Origin: Silanimonas sp.
Lineage (GTDB): Bacteria > Pseudomonadota > Gammaproteobacteria > Xanthomonadales > Xanthomonadaceae
Direction: 5' to 3'
Assembly: GCA_026005095.1 (NCBI GenBank)
Contig: BPKK01000003.1
Location: 182,787 to 246,786 of the forward strand
DNA length: 64,000 bases
Part shown: positions 1 through 8,031 of the stretch, in pieces
How the letters are laid out: every line of letters starts with the position of its first letter
Numbering within the stretch: the stretch's first letter is position 1
The notes under the pieces: generated by a model
What the model was told of the DNA's origin: nothing
Databases searched by the model: none
Seen by the model: only the letters and a program-made list of their open reading frames with translations
Translations under genes and position numbers: made by a program

Positions 1-82
1 AGCTGGCCAGCAGGCGCTCGCGCGGCTGGCGGGCATCGAACCAGTCGTGCAGGCGCTGGATCAGGGAAACCTCGGAGCTCAT
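1..82 (-). CDS. mshJ: MSHA biogenesis protein MshJ-like, N-terminal fragment (runs off the window)
   Basis: Only the first 27 residues are visible (MSSEVSLIQRLHDW and onward); the rest lies beyond the window edge. The start codon overlaps the stop of the upstream PilN-like gene in an ATGA arrangement, so the two are translationally coupled. In MSHA and type IV pilus loci the gene after the MshI/PilN-like genes is the small inner-membrane MshJ (PilO/GspM-like), which helps link the outer-membrane pore to the cytoplasmic assembly platform. A short soluble N-terminus before the membrane anchor fits that family. The assignment rests on gene order more than on sequence, because too little of the protein is present. 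Confidence 0.55.
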   Translation of the reverse strand, partial: MSSEVSLIQRLHDWFDARQPRERLLAS

Positions 83-726
83 GGCCGGCCTCCCGTACGG
101 TCTTCAGTCTCGCAGCCGCCCTCGAGCGCCACGCAGGCCGTGGCCAGGTCGAAACGCATCGGCTCCCCGGCCGCCTCCGGCCGCTCCATCAGGAAGTGGG
201 TGAATTCGCGGCCGGCGAGCGCAGGCTCAGCGGCAAGCCGCTCGAGGAAGGCCGGCACGGCCTCCGGCGCCAGGGTGCGCCCGCCCAAGCCCAGTGCCCG
301 CCCGCCCTCGGCCACCCGTATGCGGGTGAGCCAGAGCGGCGCCGGTCGGCCCCGCCCCAGTGCTTCGAGCAGGGGGCTCAGAGGTGCCCCCCCCGCTTCG
401 GCCTCGGCCAGCCGCGCAAGCAGCCAGTGCCGGCCGTCCAGCGCCTGCTGCGCTTCCACGAGGGCGGCGCTCAGGGCCGGATCGGGCGCGCGCTTGGAGA
501 GCTGCCCGCTGGCCTCGGTGATGCGTTCCTGCAGGCTGGCCTGCTCCGCCCGCAGCGCCGCGAGCTGCCGTCCCGCGGTCATCGCCCGCCATTCCTGTAC
601 CGCGCCCCAGAGGAAGGCCACGAGCAGGACCAGCCCGATCAGCAGCAGGTGGCGGCCGAACTCCGGATTCGGCTCACGCGGGCGGAGGTCGTCGCGGTAG
701 AGGTCGATGCGTTGCCGCAGGCTCAT
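79..726 (-). CDS. PilN-domain / MSHA biogenesis protein (MshI2-like)
   Basis: A 215-residue bitopic membrane protein. It has a short basic and acidic cytoplasmic start (MSLRQRIDLYRDDLRPRE), one hydrophobic segment at about residues 28-45, then a periplasmic part beginning with a helical stretch rich in Ala, Gln and Glu that could form a coiled coil (about 50-110). This is the PilN architecture, in which the cytoplasmic tail contacts the actin-like PilM/MshI partner and the periplasmic part pairs with PilO/MshJ. I chose the ATG that overlaps the mshI stop (ATGA) over an in-frame start 56 codons upstream, because the upstream part reads as Arg/Gly/Pro-rich out-of-frame sequence inside mshI. It is very probably cotranscribed with mshI and mshJ. 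Confidence 0.8.
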   Translation of the reverse strand: MSLRQRIDLYRDDLRPREPNPEFGRHLLLIGLVLLVAFLWGAVQEWRAMTAGRQLAALRAEQASLQERITEASGQLSKRAPDPALSAALVEAQQALDGRHWLLARLAEAEAGGAPLSPLLEALGRGRPAPLWLTRIRVAEGGRALGLGGRTLAPEAVPAFLERLAAEPALAGREFTHFLMERPEAAGEPMRFDLATACVALEGGCETEDRTGGRP

Positions 727-1646
727 GACGCTGCCTCCGCCACCAGGGCAGACAGGCCGGCCAGCCGGGCACGGGCGGCCGGCGACACCCCGGCCAGCTC
801 CGGCCAGGCCTGCTCGGGTACGCCTTCCTGCACCTCGAGGCCGAGCAGGCTGCGCAAGGCTGCCCCTAGCCCGTCCAGGCCCTCGATGCCGCAAAGCAGC
901 AGCAGGCGGCGCGGCGGCGGCCGCTGATGGGTGCGGTCGAAGTAGTCGAGGGTGCGCTGCAGCTCGAGGGCAATGCGCTCGAACAGGCGATCGCGGCGCC
1001 CGGCCTCGGGATCACGCAGGGCGCGCTGGTCGTCGGCATCGAACTCGAACTGTCGGGCCACGAACAAGATGCCCTCCTGCATCGCCAGCATGCTGCCCCC
1101 CCGGGGCTCGATCACCAGCACGGCCTGGCTCTCGTCGCCGGGGGCGAGCTGCCGCGCCACCGCAGCCCAGGCGAGATGGGCGATGCCGATGCGCGAGAGC
1201 AGCAGGCCCGCCGCGCCGATCTCCTCGATGCGCGGCCGAAGTTGCGACTTCTGCGCCACGGCGAGGTAGAGCGTGGGCGGCCGCCCCCGGGCCTCGAGCC
1301 CCGGCACCTCGAAGGCATCCATCACGGCATCGTCCACCGGATAGGGGATGAGATCGCGCACCTTCCAGCGCAGCGCCTGGATCCATTCCTCGGGCGGCAC
1401 GGCGGGCCTGTCGACCTGCAGCAGGCTGTACTGCGAAGGCTCGAGCACCCACTCACAGGCCATGCCAGCAGCCCCGGCCCCGGCCACCGCCTCGGCCAAG
1501 GAAACGCCCTTGCGCTCCAGCGCCACCGGCTCACGCCGGGCCTCGGCCCGGAATACGAGGGCCAGCTGGTCGGCCGTGAGGGTCAGGGCAGCGCGCCCGA
1601 GCGGGCGCCGACGTTTCTGAAAGATTCCCCAACCGGACTGTGCCAT
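723..1646 (-). CDS. mshI: MSHA pilus biogenesis protein MshI (PilM/GspL-like)
   Basis: A 307-residue protein without a clear membrane segment. It resembles the actin-like cytoplasmic component of type IV pilus assembly platforms. The stretch EEWIQALRWKVRDLIPYPVD (about 86-105) is typical of the MshI/PilM subgroup, as is the late LDYFDRTHQ motif at about 236 followed by a hydrophobic strand (LLLLCG). It heads the visible part of a reverse-strand operon, mshI then the PilN-like gene then mshJ, with ATGA overlaps at both junctions. Its partner should be the N-terminal tail of the PilN-like product. Whether the complete locus makes an MSHA pilus or another type IV pilus-like structure cannot be decided here because the rest is outside the window. 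Confidence 0.8.
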   Translation of the reverse strand: MAQSGWGIFQKRRRPLGRAALTLTADQLALVFRAEARREPVALERKGVSLAEAVAGAGAAGMACEWVLEPSQYSLLQVDRPAVPPEEWIQALRWKVRDLIPYPVDDAVMDAFEVPGLEARGRPPTLYLAVAQKSQLRPRIEEIGAAGLLLSRIGIAHLAWAAVARQLAPGDESQAVLVIEPRGGSMLAMQEGILFVARQFEFDADDQRALRDPEAGRRDRLFERIALELQRTLDYFDRTHQRPPPRRLLLLCGIEGLDGLGAALRSLLGLEVQEGVPEQAWPELAGVSPAARARLAGLSALVAEAAS

Positions 1647-1761
1647 GGACGACCGCGTTTCCCCCGCGCGCCGCGCGCGCCTCGCATCTGGTCCGGGAGC
1701 GTTCCACAGGGGCGCACGCCGGTCAATCGAAGCGTGGCCGCCGTCACTGCTTTTGACCGCT

Positions 1762-2028
1762 TCAACGCATCAGGAGATGCCAGGCCAGGGCGGCGAGGGC
1801 CAGCAGGCCGAGCATCAGGCTGCCCGGCACCGCGGCCAGCGCGGCACGGTAGCCCCAGCGCCCCATCCAGCGCTGCCGCGGCGACAGGGCATGGTGGTGG
1901 GTGCCCGAGGCCGAGGCCACACCAAGGGCGGCGGCGGCCGAGAGCATCGCCGCCGGCACGGTGGCGAGCGCCAGCAGCCCCCACAGCCACCACGGCACCC
2001 ATTCGACGAAGGTCCGCAACCAGTGCAC
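1762..2028 (-). CDS. small two-helix membrane protein, unknown function
   Basis: An 88-residue protein. Two hydrophobic segments (about residues 10-38 and 62-87) flank a short polar loop with a His cluster (GTHHH) and basic residues. I do not recognise the family. It begins 5 bases after the pirin gene stop, in the same direction, so it is the last gene of that transcription unit. High Ala/Leu/Trp content and the two predicted helices support a real inner-membrane protein rather than a chance frame. No catalytic or binding motif is visible. Confidence 0.5.
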   Translation of the reverse strand: MHWLRTFVEWVPWWLWGLLALATVPAAMLSAAAALGVASASGTHHHALSPRQRWMGRWGYRAALAAVPGSLMLGLLALAALAWHLLMR

Positions 2029-2033
2029 GGGAC

Positions 2034-2900
2034 TCAGAACTCCGGCAGGGGGATGGATTCATGCTCGCCGGGCACCGGTGGGAAACGGCCCGCGGCCCAG
2101 TCGACCCTGGCCTGCGCGATCCGCTCCCGCGAGGTGGACACGAAATTCCACCACAGGAAGCGATGCCCGATGGCGGCACCGCCCACGGCCATGGCGCCAA
2201 CCGCGGCACTGGCCTCGAGCCGCACCGGCTCGCGTCCCGGGAACACGTGCAGCTGGCCGGCCGCCAGCGGCTCGCCATCAGCCGAGAGCCCCTCGCCACG
2301 CACGAACACGGCGCGCTCCTCGTGCTCACCGCCCAGCACCAGCGTGCTGCCGGGCACGAAGGCCAGGCTGGCGTAGAGCGTGTCTACGGGCGTGGCCACC
2401 GGCGAGCGCAGACCGAAGCTCTCCCCCACCACCACGGCGATCGATACCCCATCGCGCAAGGCCATCGGCACCTCGGCGGCGGCGACGTGCTGGAAGGCGG
2501 GCTCGCATTCGGCCCACTCCGCTGGCAGGGCCAGCCAGGTCTGCAGGCCCTCGAGGCGGTGCCCGGCGGCGCGTTCGGCGGGCGGCGTGCGCTCGGAGTG
2601 GACGATGCCGCGCCCGGCGATCATCCAGTTCACGTCGCCGGGGCGGATGTCCTGCACCACGCCGAGGCTGTCGCGGTGGGTCAGCGCGCCTTCCCAAAGC
2701 CAGGTCAGGGTGGATAGACCGATGTGCGGGTGCGGCCGCACGTCGATGCCCTCCCCGGGCGGGAAGGCATGCGCCCCCATGTGGTCCACGAACACCACCG
2801 GGCCCACCGAGCGGCAGCGGGCATCGGGAAGGAACCGGCGCACGGTGAAACCACCACCGAGGTCATGCACCCGCCCGGCGATGGACAGGCGGCCAGCCAC
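2034..2900 (-). CDS. pirin family protein
   Basis: A 288-residue bicupin protein of the pirin family. The N-terminal cupin carries the metal-binding pattern. VRPHPHIGLSTLTW (about residues 55-68) supplies two histidines, and GRGIVHSERTP (about 98-108) supplies the third His and the Glu. The C-terminal cupin starts near residue 160 and is less conserved, as is usual. Family members bind iron; some have quercetin dioxygenase activity and others act as redox-sensing partners, so the physiological substrate is unknown. The length matches the usual 280-300 residues. It lies between a coiled-coil membrane gene 6 bases upstream and a small membrane gene 5 bases downstream, an apparent three-gene operon. 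Confidence 0.9.
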   Translation of the reverse strand: MAGRLSIAGRVHDLGGGFTVRRFLPDARCRSVGPVVFVDHMGAHAFPPGEGIDVRPHPHIGLSTLTWLWEGALTHRDSLGVVQDIRPGDVNWMIAGRGIVHSERTPPAERAAGHRLEGLQTWLALPAEWAECEPAFQHVAAAEVPMALRDGVSIAVVVGESFGLRSPVATPVDTLYASLAFVPGSTLVLGGEHEERAVFVRGEGLSADGEPLAAGQLHVFPGREPVRLEASAAVGAMAVGGAAIGHRFLWWNFVSTSRERIAQARVDWAAGRFPPVPGEHESIPLPEF

Positions 2901-2906
2901 CGCGCT

Positions 2907-3440
2907 TTAGCCTCCTTCTTTCGGGCGGAAGGCGGCGGCGGTCTGCGCTTCTACTCGGGCGGCGAGTTCGATGAGCTTCAAACGCTGCGATTCGAAATCG
3001 GTGGCCACCAGCACCTCGGTGCCCTGGATCTCGGAGCGCAGGGCGGACAGCACCGAAGGATCGAGACCGACGGCCTCGGCGTCGATGCCGTCGAAATGGC
3101 TGGCAGCCTCGCGCAGGCGGTCGGAGGCAACACCGAAATTGCGCTGGTCGAGGTCGTTGAGCGCCTTGAACAGGCCGAGCCGCACCTGCACCAGGCGGGC
3201 CCGGGCATCGGCCGCGGCGGCCTCGCGCCGGGCCTCCTTCGTCTGCTCGAGGGCAGCGGCAAGCTCGCCATCCTTGGCCGCGATGGCCGCGGCATGGACT
3301 TCGGCCTGGGCCTCGAGCGCCGAGGACCGCTGCCACAGGCCGACGCCATAGGCGATCAGCACGCCGAGGCAGAACGACACGACGCCGGCAGAGAACGGGG
3401 TCTTGAACAGGGAGTGGGCGAAGTGGGAACGGTCGTTCAT
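2907..3440 (-). CDS. membrane-anchored coiled-coil protein, unknown function
   Basis: A 177-residue protein with one N-terminal transmembrane helix (about residues 15-38, FSAGVVSFCLGVLIAYGVG) followed by a long Ala/Glu/Arg-rich region with heptad character (about 42-85) and a further helical part. I chose the second in-frame ATG because GGAG lies nine bases before it; the upstream ATG at 3455 lacks a comparable ribosome binding site. The protein is probably anchored in the inner membrane with the coiled coil outside or inside. No family recognised. The pirin gene follows after 6 bases, suggesting cotranscription. Confidence 0.6.
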   Translation of the reverse strand: MNDRSHFAHSLFKTPFSAGVVSFCLGVLIAYGVGLWQRSSALEAQAEVHAAAIAAKDGELAAALEQTKEARREAAAADARARLVQVRLGLFKALNDLDQRNFGVASDRLREAASHFDGIDAEAVGLDPSVLSALRSEIQGTEVLVATDFESQRLKLIELAARVEAQTAAAFRPKEGG

Positions 3441-3495
3441 GCGACGGGTCTCCATGGGAACGAACCCCGAGGATACCCCACGCGGCGTCGCCCCC

Positions 3496-4860
3496 TCAGC
3501 GGGCGACCAGGCCGAACAGGTCGTGCTCGTCGGCGCCCATGATCTCGACCTCGACGAACTGCCCCGGCTTCAGCTTCCGCGCCGCGCCGTCCTGGATCTG
3601 CACCGTGCCGTCGATCTCCGGCGCATCCCCCTTGGTGCGGCCGATGGCAAGTTCGCCGTCGATGGCATCGATGAGCACGGTCTGCACGGTGCCGACCTTG
3701 CGCTCGAGCTTTTCGGCACTGATCTCGGCCTGCAGCTCCATGAAACGCGCCAGGCGCTCCTGCTTCACCTCCTCGGGCACCGGGTCCGGCAGCTCATTGG
3801 CCTTCGCGCCGGTGACCGGCGAGTAGGGGAAGGCCCCCACGCGGTCGAGCTCGGCCTCGTCGATGAAGTCGAGCAGTTGTTCGAAGTCGTCCTCTGTCTC
3901 GCCCGGAAAACCGACGATGAAGGTGCTGCGGATCGTCAGCTCGGGGCAGATCTCGCGCCAGCGCTGGAGGCGCTCGAGCTGCTTCTCGGCCGCCGCGGGG
4001 CGCTTCATGGCCTTCAGCACGCGCGGGCTGGCGTGCTGCAGCGGCACGTCGAGGTAGGGAAGGATTTTCCCTTCGGCCATCAGCGGGATCACGTCATCGA
4101 CGTGCGGATAGGGGTAGACGTAGTGCAGGCGGGTCCAGAGCCCGAGCTCACCCAGACCACGGGCAAGATCGGTCATGCGGGTCTGGTATTCGCGCTCACG
4201 CCAGGTGCGCGGGGCGTACTTGAGATCGACCCCATAGGCACTGGTGTCCTGCGAGATCACCAGCAGTTCCTTTACCCCGCCAATGGCGAGCTTCTCGGCC
4301 TCGCGCAGCACCTCGTCCACGGGTCGCGAGACGAGATCGCCGCGCATCGAGGGGATGATGCAGAAGCTGCAGCGGTGATTGCAGCCCTCGGAGATCTTGA
4401 GATAGGCGTAGTGCTTCGGCGTGAGCTTGAGGCCGACGCCCTCGATCATGCCGTCGTCCTTCCTGCGCCTGCGTGGCGCCGGTAGCAGGTCGGTGAAGGG
4501 GTCGTGCTTCGGCGGCAGGGCCTCGTGCACGGCATTCATCACGCTGGTGTAGTCCTGCGGCCCGGTGATGACCAGCACACCCGGATGCGCGGCGCGGATC
4601 TCCTCCGGGCGCTTGCCAAGGCAGCCAGTGACGATCACCTTGCCGTTCTCCGCCATGGCCTCGCCGATGGCCTCCAGCGATTCTTGAACCGCCGACTCGA
4701 TGAAGCCGCAGGTATTCACCACCACCACATCGGCCTTGTCGTAGCTGCCGACGATGTCGTAGCCCTCGACCTTGAGCTGGGTGAGGATGCGCTCGGAATC
4801 GACCAGGGCCTTCGGGCAGCCGAGGCTGACGAAGCCGACTTTCGGGTTCTTACGGGACAT
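3496..4860 (-). CDS. rimO: ribosomal protein uS12 methylthiotransferase RimO
   Basis: A radical SAM methylthiotransferase of 454 residues that adds a beta-methylthio group to the conserved aspartate of ribosomal protein S12. The N-terminal UPF0004 domain has the three cluster cysteines at about C15 (SLGCPK), C51 (NTCGF) and C80 (TGCLG). The radical SAM domain carries CNHRCSFC with C160, C164 and C167. A TRAM domain closes the protein. The pattern [12 protein letters not shown] distinguishes RimO from MiaB. I start at the ATG before SRKNPK, because an in-frame ATG 29 codons upstream gives a low-complexity Ala/Pro extension absent from the family. A TATACT-like element near 4911-4916 on this strand could serve as its -10 box. 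Confidence 0.96.
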   Translation of the reverse strand: MSRKNPKVGFVSLGCPKALVDSERILTQLKVEGYDIVGSYDKADVVVVNTCGFIESAVQESLEAIGEAMAENGKVIVTGCLGKRPEEIRAAHPGVLVITGPQDYTSVMNAVHEALPPKHDPFTDLLPAPRRRRKDDGMIEGVGLKLTPKHYAYLKISEGCNHRCSFCIIPSMRGDLVSRPVDEVLREAEKLAIGGVKELLVISQDTSAYGVDLKYAPRTWREREYQTRMTDLARGLGELGLWTRLHYVYPYPHVDDVIPLMAEGKILPYLDVPLQHASPRVLKAMKRPAAAEKQLERLQRWREICPELTIRSTFIVGFPGETEDDFEQLLDFIDEAELDRVGAFPYSPVTGAKANELPDPVPEEVKQERLARFMELQAEISAEKLERKVGTVQTVLIDAIDGELAIGRTKGDAPEIDGTVQIQDGAARKLKPGQFVEVEIMGADEHDLFGLVAR

Positions 4861-4952
4861 GGCGGGCGCCGGCGGCAGGGCCGGTTGCGCGAGCTGGGAA
4901 GGGGCGGCAAGTATACCGGCCACCTCGTACCACCCCTGAGGACGCATTCAGA

Positions 4953-5624
4953 ATGGGCCATCCCGTTTCACTGTCCACGCCCAGCGGCCGCATTTCGGCC
5001 TGGCGCGCCGACCCGCCCATCCCCCCGCATGGCGCCCTCGTGGTGGTGCAGGAGATCTTCGGCGTGAATGCCCACATCCGCGCCGTGGTCGACCGATTCG
5101 CCGCCCACGGCTACGTGGCCATTGCTCCGGCGTTCTTCGACCACATCGGGCCGCAGATCGAGCTGGCTTACGACGAAGCCGGCGTGGCAAAGGGCCGCGA
5201 GCTGGTGGCCGAGCTCGGCTTCGACCGGGTGCTCGGCGACGTGGAGGCCGCCGCCCGCGAGATCGAGGGCAGCACCGAGAGCGGCAAGGTGGGAGTGGTG
5301 GGCTACTGCTGGGGCGGCAGCGTGGCCTTCCTCGCCAACTGCCGGCTCGGCCTGCCGGCGGTGAGCTACTACGGCGGCCGCACCGTGCCCTTCCTCGGCC
5401 ATGAGCGCCCGAAAGCCCCGCTGCTGCTGCATTTCGGCGAGAACGACCCGCTCATCCCGCCCGAGCACGTGGCCCTGCACCGCGAACACCTGCCGGAGGC
5501 ACATATCGAGCTCTGGCCGGCCGGTCATGGCTTCAACTGCGAGCAGCGCGCCGACTACCACGCGCCTTCGGCACAGGCCGCCCTCCAGCGCACCCTCGCC
5601 TTCTTCCAGCGCCATCTCCGCTGA
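4953..5624 (+). CDS. dienelactone hydrolase family protein
   Basis: A 223-residue alpha/beta hydrolase of the dienelactone hydrolase family. The triad can be read directly: Cys119 in GYCWGG, Asp165 in GENDPL and His192 in AGHGF. A conserved Glu36 in QEIFGVN is the residue known to tune the nucleophilic cysteine. The family hydrolyses dienelactones in chloroaromatic breakdown, but many members encoded outside catechol gene clusters have unknown ester or lactone substrates. No aromatic degradation genes are nearby, so the substrate is left open. The gene is divergent from rimO and is followed after 7 bases by the HIT gene, with which it is probably cotranscribed. Confidence 0.93.
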   Translation: MGHPVSLSTPSGRISAWRADPPIPPHGALVVVQEIFGVNAHIRAVVDRFAAHGYVAIAPAFFDHIGPQIELAYDEAGVAKGRELVAELGFDRVLGDVEAAAREIEGSTESGKVGVVGYCWGGSVAFLANCRLGLPAVSYYGGRTVPFLGHERPKAPLLLHFGENDPLIPPEHVALHREHLPEAHIELWPAGHGFNCEQRADYHAPSAQAALQRTLAFFQRHLR

Positions 5625-5631
5625 CACCGCC

Positions 5632-6075
5632 ATGCCCCTGCCCGTGTTCGAACTGGACCCGCGCCTCGCCGCCGATTCGGTGTTCATCGCCGATGGCCCG
5701 CTCTCCCAGCTCCGGCTGATGGACGACGCCCGCTTCCCCTGGCTGCTGCTGGTGCCACGGGTGCCCGGCGCGCTGGAATGGGTGGATCTCGACGGCGCCG
5801 CGCAGCGCCTGCTGCTGGCCGAGCTCAACATGGCGGCCAGCCTGCTGCGCGAGCAGTTCGCCCCGGTGGACAAGCTCAACATCGGCGCGCTCGGCAATCT
5901 CGTGCCGCAGCTGCACCTGCACGTGGTGGGCCGGCGCATCGGCGATGCGGCCTGGCCCGGCCCGGTCTGGGGCAGCGGCGCCCGCCGGCCTTACGGCGGC
6001 GCGGCGCCGGAACTCGCCTCGCGCCTCGCCCGTTCGCTGTCCGGCTTCCCCGAAGCCGCCCTTCCTTCCCCCTGA
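5632..6075 (+). CDS. HIT domain protein (histidine-triad nucleotide hydrolase-like)
   Basis: A 147-residue histidine-triad family protein. The active-site segment reads VPQLHLHVVGRR (about residues 91-102). It keeps two of the three triad positions (His95, His97) and has Gln93 where most HIT hydrolases have the first His. This variant is common in a proteobacterial subgroup whose N-terminus, like this one, carries FPWLLLVPRVPG. Family members hydrolyse dinucleoside polyphosphates or nucleoside phosphoramidates; the exact substrate here is unknown. It starts 7 bases after the dienelactone hydrolase gene and converges on dcd with a 71-base gap. Confidence 0.9.
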   Translation: MPLPVFELDPRLAADSVFIADGPLSQLRLMDDARFPWLLLVPRVPGALEWVDLDGAAQRLLLAELNMAASLLREQFAPVDKLNIGALGNLVPQLHLHVVGRRIGDAAWPGPVWGSGARRPYGGAAPELASRLARSLSGFPEAALPSP

Positions 6076-6146
6076 CACCGCCCCCGCCATGGACACACCT
6101 CCGCCCTCCGATCCACCGTTCCTACTGGCGCGCGGTGCCGGACGTT

Positions 6147-6716
6147 TCAAGTTTTCGGCAACGTCACGCCGGTCTGCCCCTGATACTTGCCGCCGCGGTC
6201 CTTGTAGCTCACGTCGCAGACCTCGTCGCTCTGGAAAAACAGCATCTGCGCCACGCCCTCGCCAGCATAGATCTTGGCCGGCAGCGGTGTGGTGTTACTG
6301 AACTCCAGGGTTACGTGGCCCTCCCACTCCGGCTCCAGCGGGGTCACGTTCACGATGATGCCGCAGCGCGCATAGGTGCTCTTGCCGAGACAAACCACCA
6401 GCACGTCGCGCGGGATGCGGAAGTACTCCACCGTGCGCGCCAGCGCGAAGCTGTTGGGCGGAATGATGCAGACGTCGGATTCGACATCGACGAAGCTCGA
6501 GGGATCGAAGGCCTTGGGATCGACGATGGTCGAGTTGATATTGGTGAAGATCTTGAACTCGCGGGCGCAGCGCACGTCGTAGCCATAGCTCGAGGTGCCG
6601 TAGCTGACGATGCGGTGGCCGTTGGCCGCGTGCTTGACCTGCCCCGGCTCGAAGGGCTCGATCATCCCTCGGGTTTCCGCCATCCGGCGGATCCACTTGT
6701 CACTCTTGATGCTCAT
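6147..6716 (-). CDS. dcd: dCTP deaminase
   Basis: A 189-residue trimeric enzyme of the dUTPase fold that deaminates dCTP to dUTP, feeding dTMP synthesis through dUTPase. The catalytic glutamate is readable as Glu138 in GHVTLEFSN. The substrate-binding strands are in place (SSYGYDVRC near residue 43, [13 protein letters not shown] near 86, [10 protein letters not shown] near 110). The N-terminus, [14 protein letters not shown], is that of the roughly 188-residue type found in Xanthomonas, Burkholderia and relatives rather than the E. coli type. I chose the ATG before SIKSDK; an open frame continues upstream but overlaps apbC. It lies 58 bases downstream of apbC in the same direction. Confidence 0.97.
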   Translation of the reverse strand: MSIKSDKWIRRMAETRGMIEPFEPGQVKHAANGHRIVSYGTSSYGYDVRCAREFKIFTNINSTIVDPKAFDPSSFVDVESDVCIIPPNSFALARTVEYFRIPRDVLVVCLGKSTYARCGIIVNVTPLEPEWEGHVTLEFSNTTPLPAKIYAGEGVAQMLFFQSDEVCDVSYKDRGGKYQGQTGVTLPKT

Positions 6717-6774
6717 GCGTGGCCTGCGTGTCGGGTGCAGGGATCTTAACGCGAAGCCCGGGGCCTGCCGGGGC

Positions 6775-7863
6775 TCAGCTGTCCTGCACCACGATCGAGG
6801 GAAAGGCGATCTGTTTGTTGCGGGCCTGGCGCGAGAGCCGGGCCGCCACCCGCCGGGCAATCCGCCGGTAATCGGCGGCCAGTGTACCGCCCGACTCGGC
6901 CACCACGGTGGGGGCGCCGCCGTCGGCCTGCTCGCGGATGCGGATGTCGAGCGGCAGTGAGCCGAGCAGCGGCACGCCGTAACGCTCGGCCATGGCCTGC
7001 CCGCCGCCATGCCCGAACACGTGCTCGACATGCCCGCAGTTCGAGCAACGGTGCAGGGCCATGTTCTCGACGATGCCGAGCACCGGCACCGCCACCTTCT
7101 CAAACATCTTGAGCGCCTTCTTGGCATCCAGCAGGGCGATGTCCTGCGGCGTGGTGACGATCACCGCGCCCGAGACCGGCACCCGCTGCGAAAGCGTGAG
7201 CTGGATGTCACCGGTGCCCGGCGGCAGGTCCACCACGAGATAGTCGAGTTCGTCCCAGCGCGTAGTGGTGAGCAGCTGCTGCAGGTACTGAGTGGCCATC
7301 GGCCCGCGCCAGATGGCCGGCTGGTCCTCGCCGAGGAAGAGCCCGATCGACATCGCCTGCAGACCATGGGCCCGCTTCGGCAGGATGGCCTGTCCGTCCG
7401 GGCTCTCCGGCTTGCCGGAAAGGCCCAGCATCATCGGGATGGAGGGGCCATGGATGTCGGCGTCCAGCACCCCCACCCGCGCCCCCTCGGCCGCGAGCCC
7501 CAAGGCCAGGTTCACCGCGGTGGTGGACTTCCCCACTCCGCCCTTGCCCGAGGCCACGGCGATCAGGTTTTTCACCCCGGGCAGCGGGGCCAGCCCTTCC
7601 TGTACCCGGTGCGCGAGCACGCGCTGCTCGACCTCGACCTGCGCCGACACCACCCCTGGCACGGCCATCAGGGCGGCCTCCGCCCGGGCCGCCAGTTCGG
7701 CATGCCATGAGGCGGCGGCATACGGCAACCGCAGCACGGCCATCACCCGGCCCTCATCGGCCGCCACCGAACGGACGACCTCCTCCGCCAGCGAAGCCTC
7801 GAGGTGGGGGTCGTGGAGAGACAGGAGGGCGGCGCGGAGCGCGTCAGGGCTCGGAGTAGACAT
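6775..7863 (-). CDS. apbC: iron-sulfur cluster carrier protein ApbC (Mrp/NBP35 family)
   Basis: A 362-residue P-loop ATPase that carries and delivers iron-sulfur clusters. An N-terminal DUF59/MIP18-like domain (about residues 1-90) precedes the deviant Walker A motif GKGGVGKST at 106-114. [11 protein letters not shown] follows, and a CSNC pair (C273, C276) provides the bridging cluster ligands at the dimer interface. The length is typical of the proteobacterial form with a fused N-terminal domain. dcd lies immediately downstream. The association with metG, on the other side of the intervening receptor gene, recalls the apbC-metG neighbourhood of many gammaproteobacteria, here interrupted by that receptor. 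Confidence 0.96.
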   Translation of the reverse strand: MSTPSPDALRAALLSLHDPHLEASLAEEVVRSVAADEGRVMAVLRLPYAAASWHAELAARAEAALMAVPGVVSAQVEVEQRVLAHRVQEGLAPLPGVKNLIAVASGKGGVGKSTTAVNLALGLAAEGARVGVLDADIHGPSIPMMLGLSGKPESPDGQAILPKRAHGLQAMSIGLFLGEDQPAIWRGPMATQYLQQLLTTTRWDELDYLVVDLPPGTGDIQLTLSQRVPVSGAVIVTTPQDIALLDAKKALKMFEKVAVPVLGIVENMALHRCSNCGHVEHVFGHGGGQAMAERYGVPLLGSLPLDIRIREQADGGAPTVVAESGGTLAADYRRIARRVAARLSRQARNKQIAFPSIVVQDS

Positions 7864-7926
7864 CAGGCGTCAGGGGGTCGGGAAACGATCAGGGGGCGAA
7901 CGATAGCCGGTCTGGAGGAGGCGGGT

Positions 7927-7956
7927 TTGCACAGCGGTGTTACATATCTGTTAATC
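7927..7956 (+). promoter_or_regulatory. candidate sigma-70 promoter of the TonB-dependent receptor
   Basis: TTGCAC (7927-7932) and TTAATC (7951-7956) are separated by 18 bases, in an AT-rich island that stands out from the surrounding GC-rich DNA. The transcript would have a leader of roughly 70 bases before the receptor ATG. It was found by eye, and no start site is known. I see no clear Fur-like palindrome. Confidence 0.35.
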
Positions 7957-8031
7957 TCGAGCTAAGGCTGCGTTCAGCTGTTTGCTGTGCCGCCGATGCC
8001 GATCCACATCGACCCTGGGGGTTCCACCACG